64,000 nt of DNA, taken from Vibrio neptunius. GTDB taxonomy: Bacteria; Pseudomonadota; Gammaproteobacteria; Enterobacterales; Vibrionaceae. Below the pieces are notes generated by a model. The model had not been told where the DNA came from, did no database searches, and was given only the letters and a program-made list of their open reading frames with translations. Location: assembly GCF_000967495.1 (NCBI RefSeq), contig NZ_JXXU01000022.1:1-64000 (forward strand), given 5' to 3'. Shown here piece after piece: positions 23,136-33,030 of this stretch. Position 1 is the first letter of the stretch, and each line of letters opens with the position of its first letter. Position numbers and translations under genes: made by a program.

Positions 23136-24482
23136 TTATTCATAGCGCTTTTGTGGGCTTTTTGCATCTAAACTAGCCAAGTAATCTAACTTTTCGCCAA
23201 TTTTCGCCTCTAAGCCTCGGTTTGTAGGAGAATAGTAACGAGTCTCTGCCATTTCTGGTGGTAGGTATTCCTCTCCAGCCGCATAAGCACCGGGTTCGTC
23301 ATGGGCGTAACGATATTCCGCTCCATAACCGAGATCTTTCATTAAACTTGTTGGTGCATTGCGAAGATGAGGCGGTACTTCGTACTCAGGTTGATTGTGG
23401 GCATCACGCAAGGCTTGTTTCCAAGCGGTATAAACCGCATTACTTTTAGGTGCACATGCAAGATATACAATCGCTTGGGCAATGGCTCTTTCACCCTCTG
23501 CTGGTCCCACTCTGGTAAAGCAGTCCCACGCTGACAACGCGACCTGCATTGCGCGCGGATCCGCATTGCCGATATCCTCAGATGCAATAGCTAACAATCG
23601 GCGTGCGATATACAGAGGGTCACAACCTGCGGCAATCATACGTGCTGACCAGTAGAGTGCCGCATCTGGATTCGAACCACGAATCGATTTATGCACTGCT
23701 GAGATCAAGTCGTACCAAATGTCTCCTTTGTTATCAAAGCGCGACACTTTTTCGCCAGCCACTTCAGCAAGGAGCTCTAACGTGATTTGCTTAGCGCCCT
23801 TATCATCCTCTTGCGCCATGTCATACAGCAGTTCAAGATAGTTAAGTGACATACGAGCATCACCATTCACTAACTCAGATAAGCGATCCAACACGTTATC
23901 GGCGAAATGGGCTTCAAACTGACCTAAACCACGCTCGGCATCATTAATGGCTTGTTCTAGGGCCAGACGGATATCTTTCTGAGCCAAAGAGGTAAGCTTG
24001 TAGACCCGAGCCCGTGACAACAAAGCGTTGTTAAGCTCAAAAGATGGGTTCTCCGTCGTCGCACCAATAAAAGTCACGGTGCCATCTTCAATATGAGGGA
24101 GAAACGCATCTTGTTGGGATTTGTTAAAGCGATGAACCTCATCAACAAACAAAATCGTTCTTCGACCAGTTAGTTTATTTTCACGCGCTTTGTCTATTGC
24201 GGCCCGAATGTCTTTGACCCCAGACGTCACCGCAGAGACACGCTCGACTTCTGCATTGGCGTAGTTGGCTGCCACTTCCGCCAGCGTCGTTTTCCCCGTG
24301 CCAGGCGGCCCCCAAAGGATCATTGAATGAATATGCCCCGCTTCCAACGCACGGCGCAGAGGTTTACCCAGTCCAAGAATATGTTGCTGACCTATGTATT
24401 GCTCCAGCGTTTCTGGGCGCATTCTTGCAGCAAGGGGACGAAAGTCTTCGTCCCCTGAAAAATCCAATGAATAGTTGCTCAC
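23136..24482 (-). CDS. rarA: Replication-associated recombination protein RarA
   Basis: A AAA+ clamp-loader-like ATPase (MgsA/WHIP family) acting at stalled forks. The 448 residues include Walker [10 protein letters not shown] near 58, Walker B FVDEVHRF near 112 and sensor 1 GATTENPSF near 140. The C-terminal tetramerisation domain (about 270-430) contains a family segment with [14 protein letters not shown]. Its start lies two bases from the lolA stop codon, implying coupled translation. Confidence 0.95.
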   Translation of the reverse strand: MSNYSLDFSGDEDFRPLAARMRPETLEQYIGQQHILGLGKPLRRALEAGHIHSMILWGPPGTGKTTLAEVAANYANAEVERVSAVTSGVKDIRAAIDKARENKLTGRRTILFVDEVHRFNKSQQDAFLPHIEDGTVTFIGATTENPSFELNNALLSRARVYKLTSLAQKDIRLALEQAINDAERGLGQFEAHFADNVLDRLSELVNGDARMSLNYLELLYDMAQEDDKGAKQITLELLAEVAGEKVSRFDNKGDIWYDLISAVHKSIRGSNPDAALYWSARMIAAGCDPLYIARRLLAIASEDIGNADPRAMQVALSAWDCFTRVGPAEGERAIAQAIVYLACAPKSNAVYTAWKQALRDAHNQPEYEVPPHLRNAPTSLMKDLGYGAEYRYAHDEPGAYAAGEEYLPPEMAETRYYSPTNRGLEAKIGEKLDYLASLDAKSPQKRYE

Positions 24483-24484
24483 TA

Positions 24485-25081
24485 TTAATTCCTTTGGTCG
24501 TCGACCTCTACCCCTTCTGGAATAGTAAAGGTAAAGCGATCAGCACTCGGCTTAACCAATTTGATGTTATTGAACTTGAAGGTACTTTTCTGACCGTCTT
24601 GCTCTATGACACTAAAGCCTTGCACAGCGCCTTTGCGATCAATCTCTAGCTTAAACTGGCCCTGATTGGTGTCGACAGCAGTAGGAACCAAGGTAAACAC
24701 ATCACCCTGTTGTGACACTGTGTAGTTGGCCCAGTCACTAGCGCGGTTGCGAGTAAGCAGAACAAAAGGGGTTTGTTCCGTGGCTTGCTCCTGCCAATAA
24801 ATACTGACCTGTTCTATGAAAGGACTGTAATACCACAGAGATTCACCATCAGAAACTAAGACATTCTCATCTGGTGACGTCGTTGTCCAACGGAAAAGGC
24901 TTGGACGCGCAATTTCGACTTTACCTTCACCCTCTGTCAACATTTCCCCTTCAGGGCTGATCAACTGCTGTGAAAAGTCCGCACTAAACCCGTCAGTCAG
25001 TTGCAGTCGCTGGCTCAATTCATCCTTGGGAGCTGCAATAACGGAGAAGCTAAGGAAAAACAACGCGGCTAATTTCTTCAT
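24485..25081 (-). CDS. lolA: Outer-membrane lipoprotein carrier LolA
   Basis: A periplasmic chaperone carrying lipoproteins from LolCDE to LolB. The 198 residues begin with a Sec signal peptide ([16 protein letters not shown], cleavage near residue 17). The mature beta-barrel-like domain has FSADFSQQL and the conserved [15 protein letters not shown] segment. The lolA-rarA-serS order is conserved. The ftsK gene that usually precedes lolA in gammaproteobacteria is absent here and a SEC-C protein gene occupies the upstream position. Confidence 0.95.
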   Translation of the reverse strand: MKKLAALFFLSFSVIAAPKDELSQRLQLTDGFSADFSQQLISPEGEMLTEGEGKVEIARPSLFRWTTTSPDENVLVSDGESLWYYSPFIEQVSIYWQEQATEQTPFVLLTRNRASDWANYTVSQQGDVFTLVPTAVDTNQGQFKLEIDRKGAVQGFSVIEQDGQKSTFKFNNIKLVKPSADRFTFTIPEGVEVDDQRN

Positions 25082-25163
25082 TCTTTATCATCCTATTGCG
25101 TCGTGAGTACGACGTTATACCTCGGTTTCGATACCATTTTGACCGGGTAAAGTTAACTTTGTT

Positions 25164-25778
25164 CTACTGAGCGCAACACTGTTTGAATTTTTTACCACTA
25201 CCACACGGGCAAATGTCGTTACGCCCGATATCTTTAAATGGGTTTACACTTTGTGCTTTGGCACCAACCATGGCTTCATCGGCCGCTTGCGCAACTTCGT
25301 TAATCATCAAATCCAGCTGATCAAGAAAGTCATTCAGAGTTGGAGGCGTTTCAATACCTGCCTCTTTCATTTGTGCTTGAGTCTGCTCTTCATCGATTGC
25401 CAACATCATTGTGGTTAGCAAAGCTTGTAGCATGCGTAATGTCCCATCGCCGATAGACGTTTCCGCCCATTGCTCTTCGATGGTGGGCCAGAGCATCATA
25501 AACCCTTCAGCAAAATCTGCGAGCTGTTCGTCACGCTGCTCTTCATCCAACAAGGACAGCAAAGAATATTCATTACGTTTTAAATAGCTGTATTGCTGAT
25601 TTATATGACCTTCAACTCCCGCTTTAATAGCCTGTGCTTGCTCAGAGAAAAGGCTAGGCAACCAACTTTCTGGCGCAAGCGGCTTTGTCGCCAAATTTGC
25701 CGCCAAAGTGACGCCTTCAAGATACAGTGCAGATTCTTCAGTTTGGGATGGTTCAAGTGTCAGTAGTTGATAAGTCAT
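25164..25778 (-). CDS. YecA/UPF0149-type protein with C-terminal SEC-C zinc motif
   Basis: A 204-residue protein. Residues about 1-170 are helical and resemble the UPF0149 (YgfB/YecA) fold. The last 20 residues form a SEC-C motif, NDICPCGSGKKFKQCC, with three zinc-ligand cysteines plus a terminal one. The same motif ends SecA, where it contacts ribosomes and SecB; E. coli YecA also binds ribosomes. The function here is not known, and a ribosome- or translocation-linked role is an inference. It lies 82 bp upstream of lolA on the same strand. Confidence 0.85.
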   Translation of the reverse strand: MTYQLLTLEPSQTEESALYLEGVTLAANLATKPLAPESWLPSLFSEQAQAIKAGVEGHINQQYSYLKRNEYSLLSLLDEEQRDEQLADFAEGFMMLWPTIEEQWAETSIGDGTLRMLQALLTTMMLAIDEEQTQAQMKEAGIETPPTLNDFLDQLDLMINEVAQAADEAMVGAKAQSVNPFKDIGRNDICPCGSGKKFKQCCAQ

Positions 25779-26037
25779 TATCTGATTCAGTGTTGCAAGA
25801 TTCTAGCGCCATTATAACCCTATGCATCGCTGCGGGTCACTCAAGTCTTGATAAAGTACGTAGACGGCTCTATTGGCTCATTTTTTGAGAAGATGTTCAT
25901 TCCGCTGAACAGTCTTAGGCCTAAATGGAGTAAGGATTCAAATCAATGACTTATTTCACTTTGAGATTTAGAGTGATGAGTGAAAAATACCGTCGATGAT
26001 AGTTTTAGTAACCGATTTGAACACAGTCGGGTAAACC
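25779..26037. other. Intergenic region between divergent SEC-C and prepilin-like genes
   Basis: I see no additional ORF with supporting signals, no terminator and no clear promoter pair. It should hold promoters for both flanking genes. Confidence 0.4.
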
Positions 26038-26262
26038 ATGAAAAAACACAAACCCAGCGGCTTGACGCTGATCGAACTGGTGGTCGTGCTAGTTTTTCTT
26101 GGCGTGCTTGCCGTCACCGCCGCCTCCAGATTTTTGACTTACCAACGCGATGCGCATGTTTCAAGGGCCGATGCTGCGCTACTCCCCTTGACCGGAATCG
26201 TTGAGGAGGCGATTGATATAAATCATGCTGAGTTGTTAGACATCTTGTCATTAAGCCTCTAA
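26038..26262 (+). CDS. Short orphan type IV prepilin-like protein, possibly truncated
   Basis: A 74-residue product with a class III prepilin leader: a short basic leader (MKKHKPSG), a cleavage site before LTLIELVVVL with the invariant Glu at +5, then the hydrophobic helix to about residue 34. About 40 residues follow and then a stop codon, far short of the 130-170 of MshA-type pilins or pseudopilins. The SRFLTYQRDAHVSRADA stretch looks like the start of an MshA/PilA-type globular domain, so this may be the 5' remnant of a pilin gene. No other pilus genes are nearby and the ribosome-binding site is weak. It sits just ahead of dusC. Confidence 0.6.
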   Translation: MKKHKPSGLTLIELVVVLVFLGVLAVTAASRFLTYQRDAHVSRADAALLPLTGIVEEAIDINHAELLDILSLSL

Positions 26263-26266
26263 AATC

Positions 26267-26288
26267 ACGCCTCCGAATTTGGAGGCGT
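26267..26288 (+). promoter_or_regulatory. Hairpin burying the dusC ribosome-binding site
   Basis: ACGCCTCC (26267-26274) pairs perfectly with GGAGGCGT (26281-26288) around a six-base loop. The right arm contains the GGAGG Shine-Dalgarno sequence of dusC, whose ATG is at 26293. The left arm starts five bases after the stop codon of the prepilin-like ORF. A ribosome terminating there would open the stem, so the element looks made for translational coupling. It lacks a T run and is not a normal terminator. Confidence 0.6.
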
Positions 26289-26292
26289 TGTT

Positions 26293-27246
26293 ATGCGAGT
26301 TGTTCTGGGCCCTATGGAGGGCGTTTTAGACCATTTGATGCGAGAGATATTAACTGACATCAATGACTATGATCTATGTGTCACTGAATTCGTTCGCGTG
26401 GTCGATCAGTTGTTGCCTGAACATGTATTCTATCGCCTCTGCCCAGAGCTAAAGCAAGGCTCACACACCAAATCCGGTGTCCCGGTTCATATCCAACTGT
26501 TGGGACAAGACCCACATTGGATGGCTGAAAATGCCGTTCGTGCTGCCGAGCTTGGAGCGAAAGGCGTAGATATCAACTTCGGCTGCCCAGCAAAGCTAGT
26601 AAACAAAAGTAAAGGCGGAGCGGCACTACTGCAACACCCTGAGCTTATTCATCGGGTAGTCAAGGCGTGTCGTGAAGCTGTTCCAGAAAGCACACCACTG
26701 ACAGCGAAAATTCGCCTTGGTTGGGATAACCCAGAAGACTGCTTCGAGATCGTAGATGCGATTCAAAGCGCTGGGGCAGACGAACTCACCGTTCACGCAC
26801 GCACAAAAACGGGTGGTTATAAGGCTAGCGAAATTAAGTGGGACTATATTAACCAGATTCGTCAACGTTTTACTATTCCATTGATTGCGAATGGCGAGAT
26901 TTGGAACTATGAAGATGGCCAAGCCTGCATCGAAACCACTGGGGTCGATTCTTTGATGGTATGCCGTGGTGCGTTCAATGTGCCTAATTTGGGCAATGTA
27001 GTTAAGCACAATCACACCGTGATGCCATGGACAGATGTGGTCAAACTGCTGTTGCTTTACTCGCAATACGAAATGAAAGGCGATAAAGGCCTCTACTACC
27101 CAAATCGAGTCAAGCAATGGTTCTCCTACTTACGTCATGAGTACCCAGAGGCCAACGAGCTCTTTCGTGAAATTCGTACCTTTAATAAGGCTGAGCCGAT
27201 TGTAGAACGTATTACGGAATATCAAACTCAGTTATGTGTGGCCTAA
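26293..27246 (+). CDS. dusC: tRNA-dihydrouridine(16) synthase DusC
   Basis: An FMN enzyme reducing U16 of tRNAs with NADPH. The 317-residue TIM-barrel protein starts [18 protein letters not shown]. The catalytic Cys lies in [21 protein letters not shown] near residue 98, with HARTK near 168 and NGEIW near 200 as FMN-phosphate contacts. The C-terminal helical domain binds tRNA. Length and motifs match DusC rather than DusA or DusB. Confidence 0.93.
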   Translation: MRVVLGPMEGVLDHLMREILTDINDYDLCVTEFVRVVDQLLPEHVFYRLCPELKQGSHTKSGVPVHIQLLGQDPHWMAENAVRAAELGAKGVDINFGCPAKLVNKSKGGAALLQHPELIHRVVKACREAVPESTPLTAKIRLGWDNPEDCFEIVDAIQSAGADELTVHARTKTGGYKASEIKWDYINQIRQRFTIPLIANGEIWNYEDGQACIETTGVDSLMVCRGAFNVPNLGNVVKHNHTVMPWTDVVKLLLLYSQYEMKGDKGLYYPNRVKQWFSYLRHEYPEANELFREIRTFNKAEPIVERITEYQTQLCVA

Positions 27247-27490
27247 AACACCAACCTGTTTTTGCCTCTATCTTTGACCCTATAAAACTTTTCTTCCGCG
27301 ACTTTGATTAAACGTTCAAAGTCGCAGTTTTCTTCCGAACTGACTATCTCTCCCCCCACTGACACCGTAAATCCGCCTTAGATAACGTTTACACAATACC
27401 AACCAATTTCCTCGTGTACGCGATCCATCGTCATTCGCATCTTTTCAACATTTCGACTAGTAAGATAAACCACTAAGCCCATCCATAGGA
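27243..27490 (-). pseudogene. Remnant of a GGDEF (diguanylate cyclase) gene
   Basis: On the minus strand, a frame from 27470 down to a stop codon at 27243-27245 reads like the C-terminal part of a GGDEF domain. It has VYLTSRNVEKMRMTMDRV, an internal in-frame TAA (27378-27380), then FTVSVGGEIVSSEE followed by a helix and [10 protein letters not shown] at the end, matching the usual SVG and AxxxKxxGrNR pattern. The GGDEF motif itself is missing, and the sequence before 27470 appears shifted or deleted. Its stop codon overlaps that of dusC on the other strand. No ORF survives, so it is non-functional. Confidence 0.7.
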
Positions 27491-27569
27491 TAATCTGCAA
27501 AATGGGCTTTAGATAGAAACTTGATAGAACTCAAAGCAGTAAGGTTAAGGTATCGTTAACTTCCACTTA

Positions 27570-28364
27570 TCAGTTAAGGAGAAGGCTATCGTCTGCCAGT
27601 TCCTCTCCTCTTACTTTAGAGAACATTTCTAATAAGTCTGGCACTTGCATATTCGCTCTTTGCTCACCTGCCACATCAAGCACAATCTCCCCCTGATGGA
27701 GCATCACGGTGCGATCACCACACGCTAACGCATCCTTCATTGAGTGCGTGACCATCATCACGGTCAAATTAAATTCAGTCACAATTTTGTTTGTCAAATC
27801 AATGATAAATGCCGCCATTCTTGGATCAAGCGCTGCAGTATGCTCATCAAGTAAAAGCAGCTTACTATCAGATAGGGTTGCCATCACTAGGCTTACAGCC
27901 TGACGCTGACCACCCGAGAGCAGGCCGATGCTGTCACCCAAACGATCTTCTAGACCTAGCCCAAGAATGCTGATACGGTCTTGAAACAATTTGCGACGCT
28001 TACTTGATAAAGACAGACTCCAGCCGCGCTTTTTTCCTCGCATATAAGCCAGGGCCATATTTTCTTCTATTGTGAGATCACCACAAGTTCCTGCCAGTGG
28101 ATCTTGGAACACTCGAGCACATTGGCGCGCTCTTTGATCGACGGTTTGCCGAGTCACATCCAGATCGTTGATAACCACTCGACCACCAACCATGGGCGTT
28201 TCACCGGTCACAGCCCCTAACAATGTTGACTTACCGGCGCCATTAGAGCCAATCACGGTTAGAAATTGGTGCTCAGGGACTTGCAGTGAAACGCTTTTGA
28301 GTGCTGGATTTTCAAGAATAGTTCCAGGATTAAAAGTGACTTGAATGTTCTCGAGCTGAATCAT
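27570..28364 (-). CDS. ABC transporter ATP-binding protein of a PF04392-type uptake system
   Basis: The 264-residue ATPase has Walker A GSNGAGKST near residue 38, a Q-loop at VFQDPLAG, signature LSGGQRQAVSL near 148 and Walker B LLLLDEHTAALDP near 170. It overlaps the permease gene by four bases (ATGA), so the two are translationally coupled. With the adjacent permease and binding protein it forms a full importer of the type typified by TrpXYZ of streptococci. The substrate is not determined by sequence. Confidence 0.88.
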   Translation of the reverse strand: MIQLENIQVTFNPGTILENPALKSVSLQVPEHQFLTVIGSNGAGKSTLLGAVTGETPMVGGRVVINDLDVTRQTVDQRARQCARVFQDPLAGTCGDLTIEENMALAYMRGKKRGWSLSLSSKRRKLFQDRISILGLGLEDRLGDSIGLLSGGQRQAVSLVMATLSDSKLLLLDEHTAALDPRMAAFIIDLTNKIVTEFNLTVMMVTHSMKDALACGDRTVMLHQGEIVLDVAGEQRANMQVPDLLEMFSKVRGEELADDSLLLN

Positions 28365-29305
28365 ACTGCACCTCCTGATTTTTCATCCTGATCAGAGACG
28401 ACTTTACTCTCAACAGGTGAACTAGGCTTTTTTGATTTGAAGTTTCCTTTTAGCTTCGGCGCAATCAGCGCAATTGCTACCAGAATCGCTGTAACCAAGT
28501 TAAGATCAGAGGCTTGTAGACCAAACATTCCTGTACTTAGTGCAAATGCCACAGCAAGTCGATACAGCACAGAGCCAACAATAACTGCCAGCACAGTCAC
28601 CCATATCTTTCTTCCGGGAATGAGTGTCTGCCCTAAAATAACGGCAGCCAGACCAACAACAATAGTCCCCACACCAGAGGTCACATCTGCAAAGCTGTTA
28701 GTTTGGGCAAATAGAGCACCGGCAAAGCCAACAAAGCCGTTCGACAGTGCTAGACCAAAATAGGTATAAAAGGATGTGCTGCCACCTTGCGCTGACACCA
28801 TACGTGCATTCACACCCGTTGCACGTAAACCTAAACCAAAGTCACTGTTAAGCAACCTAACGACAAACCATGCCGAAACGAGCACGAGTATCCCAACCAA
28901 CAATGGCCGCATTAACATTGGATCACCAATTGCTTCAAAGGGAGTCAGAATCGTTTCCTCCCCCAGCAAGGCTATATTCGGGCGCCCCATAATGCGAATG
29001 TTGATCGAGAATGCAGCAATCATGGTGAGAATAGAGGCGAGAAGGTGAAGGATCCCACACCTAACTGCTAGAAAAGCCGTCAACCAACCGGTTGCCGCTC
29101 CCGCTAAGATGGCCATTGCGGTCGCGACCCAAGGGTTAATGCCCGCAACAATTGCCGTCGCAGCCACGGCCGCTCCCATAGGGAAACTGCCGTCAACACT
29201 GAGATCGGGAAAGTCCAATACCCGAAAAGTCAGATAGACGCCCAGAGCAACAAGACCATACAGCAAGCCAATTTCTAGCGCGCCAAAAAATGCAAACGCA
29301 GACAT
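28361..29305 (-). CDS. ABC transporter permease of a PF04392-type uptake system
   Basis: A 314-residue BPD_transp_2-type (branched-chain/sugar class) permease with about eight to nine hydrophobic segments, opening with FGALEIGLLYGLVALGVYL. The family loop GLGLRATGVNARM near residue 178 contacts the ATPase. The C-terminal 30 residues are hydrophilic and cytoplasmic. Homologues pair one such permease with one ATPase and a PF04392 binding protein. It lies 68 bp downstream of the binding-protein gene, with a hairpin in between. Confidence 0.88.
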   Translation of the reverse strand: MSAFAFFGALEIGLLYGLVALGVYLTFRVLDFPDLSVDGSFPMGAAVAATAIVAGINPWVATAMAILAGAATGWLTAFLAVRCGILHLLASILTMIAAFSINIRIMGRPNIALLGEETILTPFEAIGDPMLMRPLLVGILVLVSAWFVVRLLNSDFGLGLRATGVNARMVSAQGGSTSFYTYFGLALSNGFVGFAGALFAQTNSFADVTSGVGTIVVGLAAVILGQTLIPGRKIWVTVLAVIVGSVLYRLAVAFALSTGMFGLQASDLNLVTAILVAIALIAPKLKGNFKSKKPSSPVESKVVSDQDEKSGGAV

Positions 29306-29337
29306 ACCAACTCCCTTTTCTGCTAGAGATCAAAACG

Positions 29338-29366
29338 CCTCAAGCATGTGTTGCACACACTTGAGG
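29338..29366 (-). promoter_or_regulatory. Intercistronic hairpin between binding protein and permease genes
   Basis: CCTCAAG and CTTGAGG close a stem extended by TGTGT/ACACA inside. There is no proper T run on the minus strand, so it is more likely a stabilising or attenuating element that keeps the binding protein more abundant than the permease. Confidence 0.5.
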
Positions 29367-29373
29367 TTGAGGT

Positions 29374-30339
29374 TTATTTCACGCTTGTTGCACGATCTAG
29401 AACAGATTGAGGAATAGAAATGCCTAGCTTAGTTGCTGCGCTCTTGTTGATCACAAGATCAGAACCCTTAGCGACTTTTACATCCAGCGAACCTGGGTTC
29501 GAACCTTCTATAATAGCAGCGACATAATCTGCGGTTTGTACACCCACTTGGTAGTAGTCAAAGCCTAAGCTTGCAATCGCACCTTTATCAACATAAGAAG
29601 TCGCACCACCAAGCACAGGGGTCTTGGCTTGGTTCGCCGCAACAATCATACCTTCGATGGCACTCGCAACTGTGTTATCTGTTGGCGCGTAAATCACGTC
29701 TGACTTTTCGGCAATCGCTTGAGTGGCTGACTGAACATCAGCGCTCTTTAGTGCCGTAGCTTCAACAACCTCAATACCTTGCGCTTTTGCACTCTCTTTG
29801 AGTAGTGCCACCAACGTGACGGCGTTCGCTTCGCCAGGGTTAAATACTACGCCGATAGATTTCACGTCTGGCATGATTTCTTTGATCAGTTCGACATGCT
29901 GACTGACTGGAGAGAGATCTGACAAACCTGTCACGTTCTTCCCGGGTTTTTCCATACTTCTTACCAGTTTAGCGCCCACCGGATCGGTTACTGCGGTAAA
30001 CACAACTGGAATTGTACGCGTTGCTGAGACTAAGGCTTGAGCCGTCGGCGTAGCAATACCCACTAACACATCCGGCTTTTCACCGACAAACTGGCGAGCA
30101 ATCTGCACAGCGATCGCAGGATTGCCTTGGGCCGTTTTATAGTCAAAGTCGAGATTTTTACCTTGTTCGTAGCCCTTTGATTTCAGGCCATCAATCAGCC
30201 CCTGACGAGCAGCATCAAGTGCCGGGTGCTCGACGATCTGTGATACCGCCACTTTCGCTGTTTTCGCCATGATGCTTGCTGATGACAGTAGCGCGGCTCC
30301 TGCCAATACAGCAGTAGCAATAACTTTTCCTGCTTTCAT
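29374..30339 (-). CDS. Periplasmic substrate-binding protein, ABC_sub_bind (PF04392) family
   Basis: A 321-residue protein with a Sec signal peptide (cleavage near ALLSSASIMA, residue 25). The mature part is a two-lobe binding protein with VAVSQIVEHPALDAARQGL at its start, and VGIATPTAQAL and VFTAVTDPVGAKL in the first lobe. Members of this family bind tryptophan, tyrosine or other amino acids in some bacteria. The ligand here is not known. First gene of the three-gene importer operon. Confidence 0.9.
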   Translation of the reverse strand: MKAGKVIATAVLAGAALLSSASIMAKTAKVAVSQIVEHPALDAARQGLIDGLKSKGYEQGKNLDFDYKTAQGNPAIAVQIARQFVGEKPDVLVGIATPTAQALVSATRTIPVVFTAVTDPVGAKLVRSMEKPGKNVTGLSDLSPVSQHVELIKEIMPDVKSIGVVFNPGEANAVTLVALLKESAKAQGIEVVEATALKSADVQSATQAIAEKSDVIYAPTDNTVASAIEGMIVAANQAKTPVLGGATSYVDKGAIASLGFDYYQVGVQTADYVAAIIEGSNPGSLDVKVAKGSDLVINKSAATKLGISIPQSVLDRATSVK

Positions 30340-30408
30340 CTCAACTCCTTGATTACAGCATTATTGATGTGATGTTGTGTTTGGTGTTTATATAATTATT
30401 GATTGAGT

Positions 30409-30425
30409 TGCACATTTTATGTGCA
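30409..30425. promoter_or_regulatory. Palindromic operator candidate upstream of the ABC importer
   Basis: TGCACAT-TTT-ATGTGCA is a perfect inverted repeat with 7-base arms, 70-86 bases upstream of the binding-protein start codon. It looks like a repressor or activator site. The regulator is unknown. Confidence 0.45.
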
Positions 30426-30490
30426 CCTCATTCATTATTACCAATAACTTAGAAAAATGGGAAGAGAGTTTTAACAATTAGTCAACAAAC

Positions 30491-31705
30491 TTAGACGTGT
30501 GTATGCTGCCCGTTTTTAGTCGCCTGAATTAAGATATTTCTCGGTGTGATGCTTTTAGCACAAAAAGTTTCAATCGATACCTGATAACCATGTTCGCTGA
30601 GATATAAAGCCTTATCAAGTACCAGCCACATTTCGAGGCTACGACGAAACTGCTGCTGAACAAGGCTGAGCCTCTCCATTTGCCAATAGCGTTGTTCACC
30701 TTTCGCTTCAAATTCGGCAAACGACACATTGGTTGGTAAATCCAGCTGTTTCTGAGCGGCTGCCCATTGGCAAAAAGCGCCAAAACCATCAGCCAACAAC
30801 GACTTTTTAATGCTTGGTACCGTTACGTAACCTTGATGCCCACCAACCTGTCGCAAAAGCAGATCAAGCCCGAGACGATAGCTCATTTCGAGAAAACGAT
30901 GCCGCTTAACTCGATCTCCCCCTGTCACTGTTTCTTGAAGTGGTATCCTCAGCTCTGATTTGGATAGCTTAAGGGCAGAAACACGAGCGGGTTTTGACAA
31001 TGGACGATAATGATTACCTTGGATAAGGTGATAACAACAAGGCGAAATACTTAATGCTGGTAATCCTACCAACACAGCATTTTCAATCAGAGCAACATGC
31101 AAATCTCCACATGCGTGCAAAGCCACGGCGTGTTGTTTAGGATTAAGAACTTGCATCGCGTTAGCGGATAACGCATCCCCTTGAACAAACGTCATGGGTA
31201 AATTCTGCTTGTCTGCTTCCTGTTGGCCAGAATCACACAACATTTGTTGAAATTCAAAACTGGTGACTGGTTGCTGGCTTTTGCTGGCAAGTATACGACC
31301 CAAGAAGCCTTTACCTGAACACCATTCAAGCCATTCACTGCCTTGATGAGAGCTTAACGCTGCTTCACCCATAGATACAATCTGTTCAAGCTTTCTGCCC
31401 GGAACCCCTGTTTCAAGACCTCGCTCCAATTGCAAGCCATATAAAGTAGAGCCAATGAGTTGGGTGAGTTCATCAACAACAGATAGAGAGGGGATAAATT
31501 GCTCAAGAACTTTATGGAATCGCTTGGGGTTAGTCTTAAATTCTTCAATTTGTTCAGGGCTCAGAGAAGCAAGCCATTGACATAACTGCGGGTGCTCAAC
31601 TTGCCATGGTAATCGATCTTCAAAGCTCGAGAAAAAGGGCTCAAAGCGCCAGAATAGCTCATGTGATAACAGAAATGAGTCGAGTTTTTGAAATGTGTCT
31701 TGCAT
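30491..31705 (-). CDS. SAM-dependent methyltransferase, GSTCD/PF13679-like
   Basis: The 404-residue protein starts at 31705, where AGGGGGAAGC precedes the ATG; the ORF opens 15 bases earlier without such a site. A central class I methyltransferase fold has motif I LEWCSGKGFLGRILA near residue 130, a Gln-rich acid strand (TFVQGDAL) and VALHACGDLHVALIE near 195. SPCCYHLI near 225 is typical of the PF13679 group that includes human GSTCD C-terminal domains. Targets of this group are not established; RNA is plausible. It is transcribed from beside cysB, 54 bp downstream of it. Confidence 0.8.
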   Translation of the reverse strand: MQDTFQKLDSFLLSHELFWRFEPFFSSFEDRLPWQVEHPQLCQWLASLSPEQIEEFKTNPKRFHKVLEQFIPSLSVVDELTQLIGSTLYGLQLERGLETGVPGRKLEQIVSMGEAALSSHQGSEWLEWCSGKGFLGRILASKSQQPVTSFEFQQMLCDSGQQEADKQNLPMTFVQGDALSANAMQVLNPKQHAVALHACGDLHVALIENAVLVGLPALSISPCCYHLIQGNHYRPLSKPARVSALKLSKSELRIPLQETVTGGDRVKRHRFLEMSYRLGLDLLLRQVGGHQGYVTVPSIKKSLLADGFGAFCQWAAAQKQLDLPTNVSFAEFEAKGEQRYWQMERLSLVQQQFRRSLEMWLVLDKALYLSEHGYQVSIETFCAKSITPRNILIQATKNGQHTHV

Positions 31706-31759
31706 GCTTCCCCCTGGCAAGGTTTTATTCTAGAGGGAAGCATGATGAGATGAAAGTTT

Positions 31760-33030
<1,271 letters not shown>

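Noticed and set aside
25980..26204. Overlapping 74-codon frame upstream of the prepilin-like ORF
   Set aside because: The overlapping frame has an intact prepilin signature; this one has a composition without any recognisable feature.
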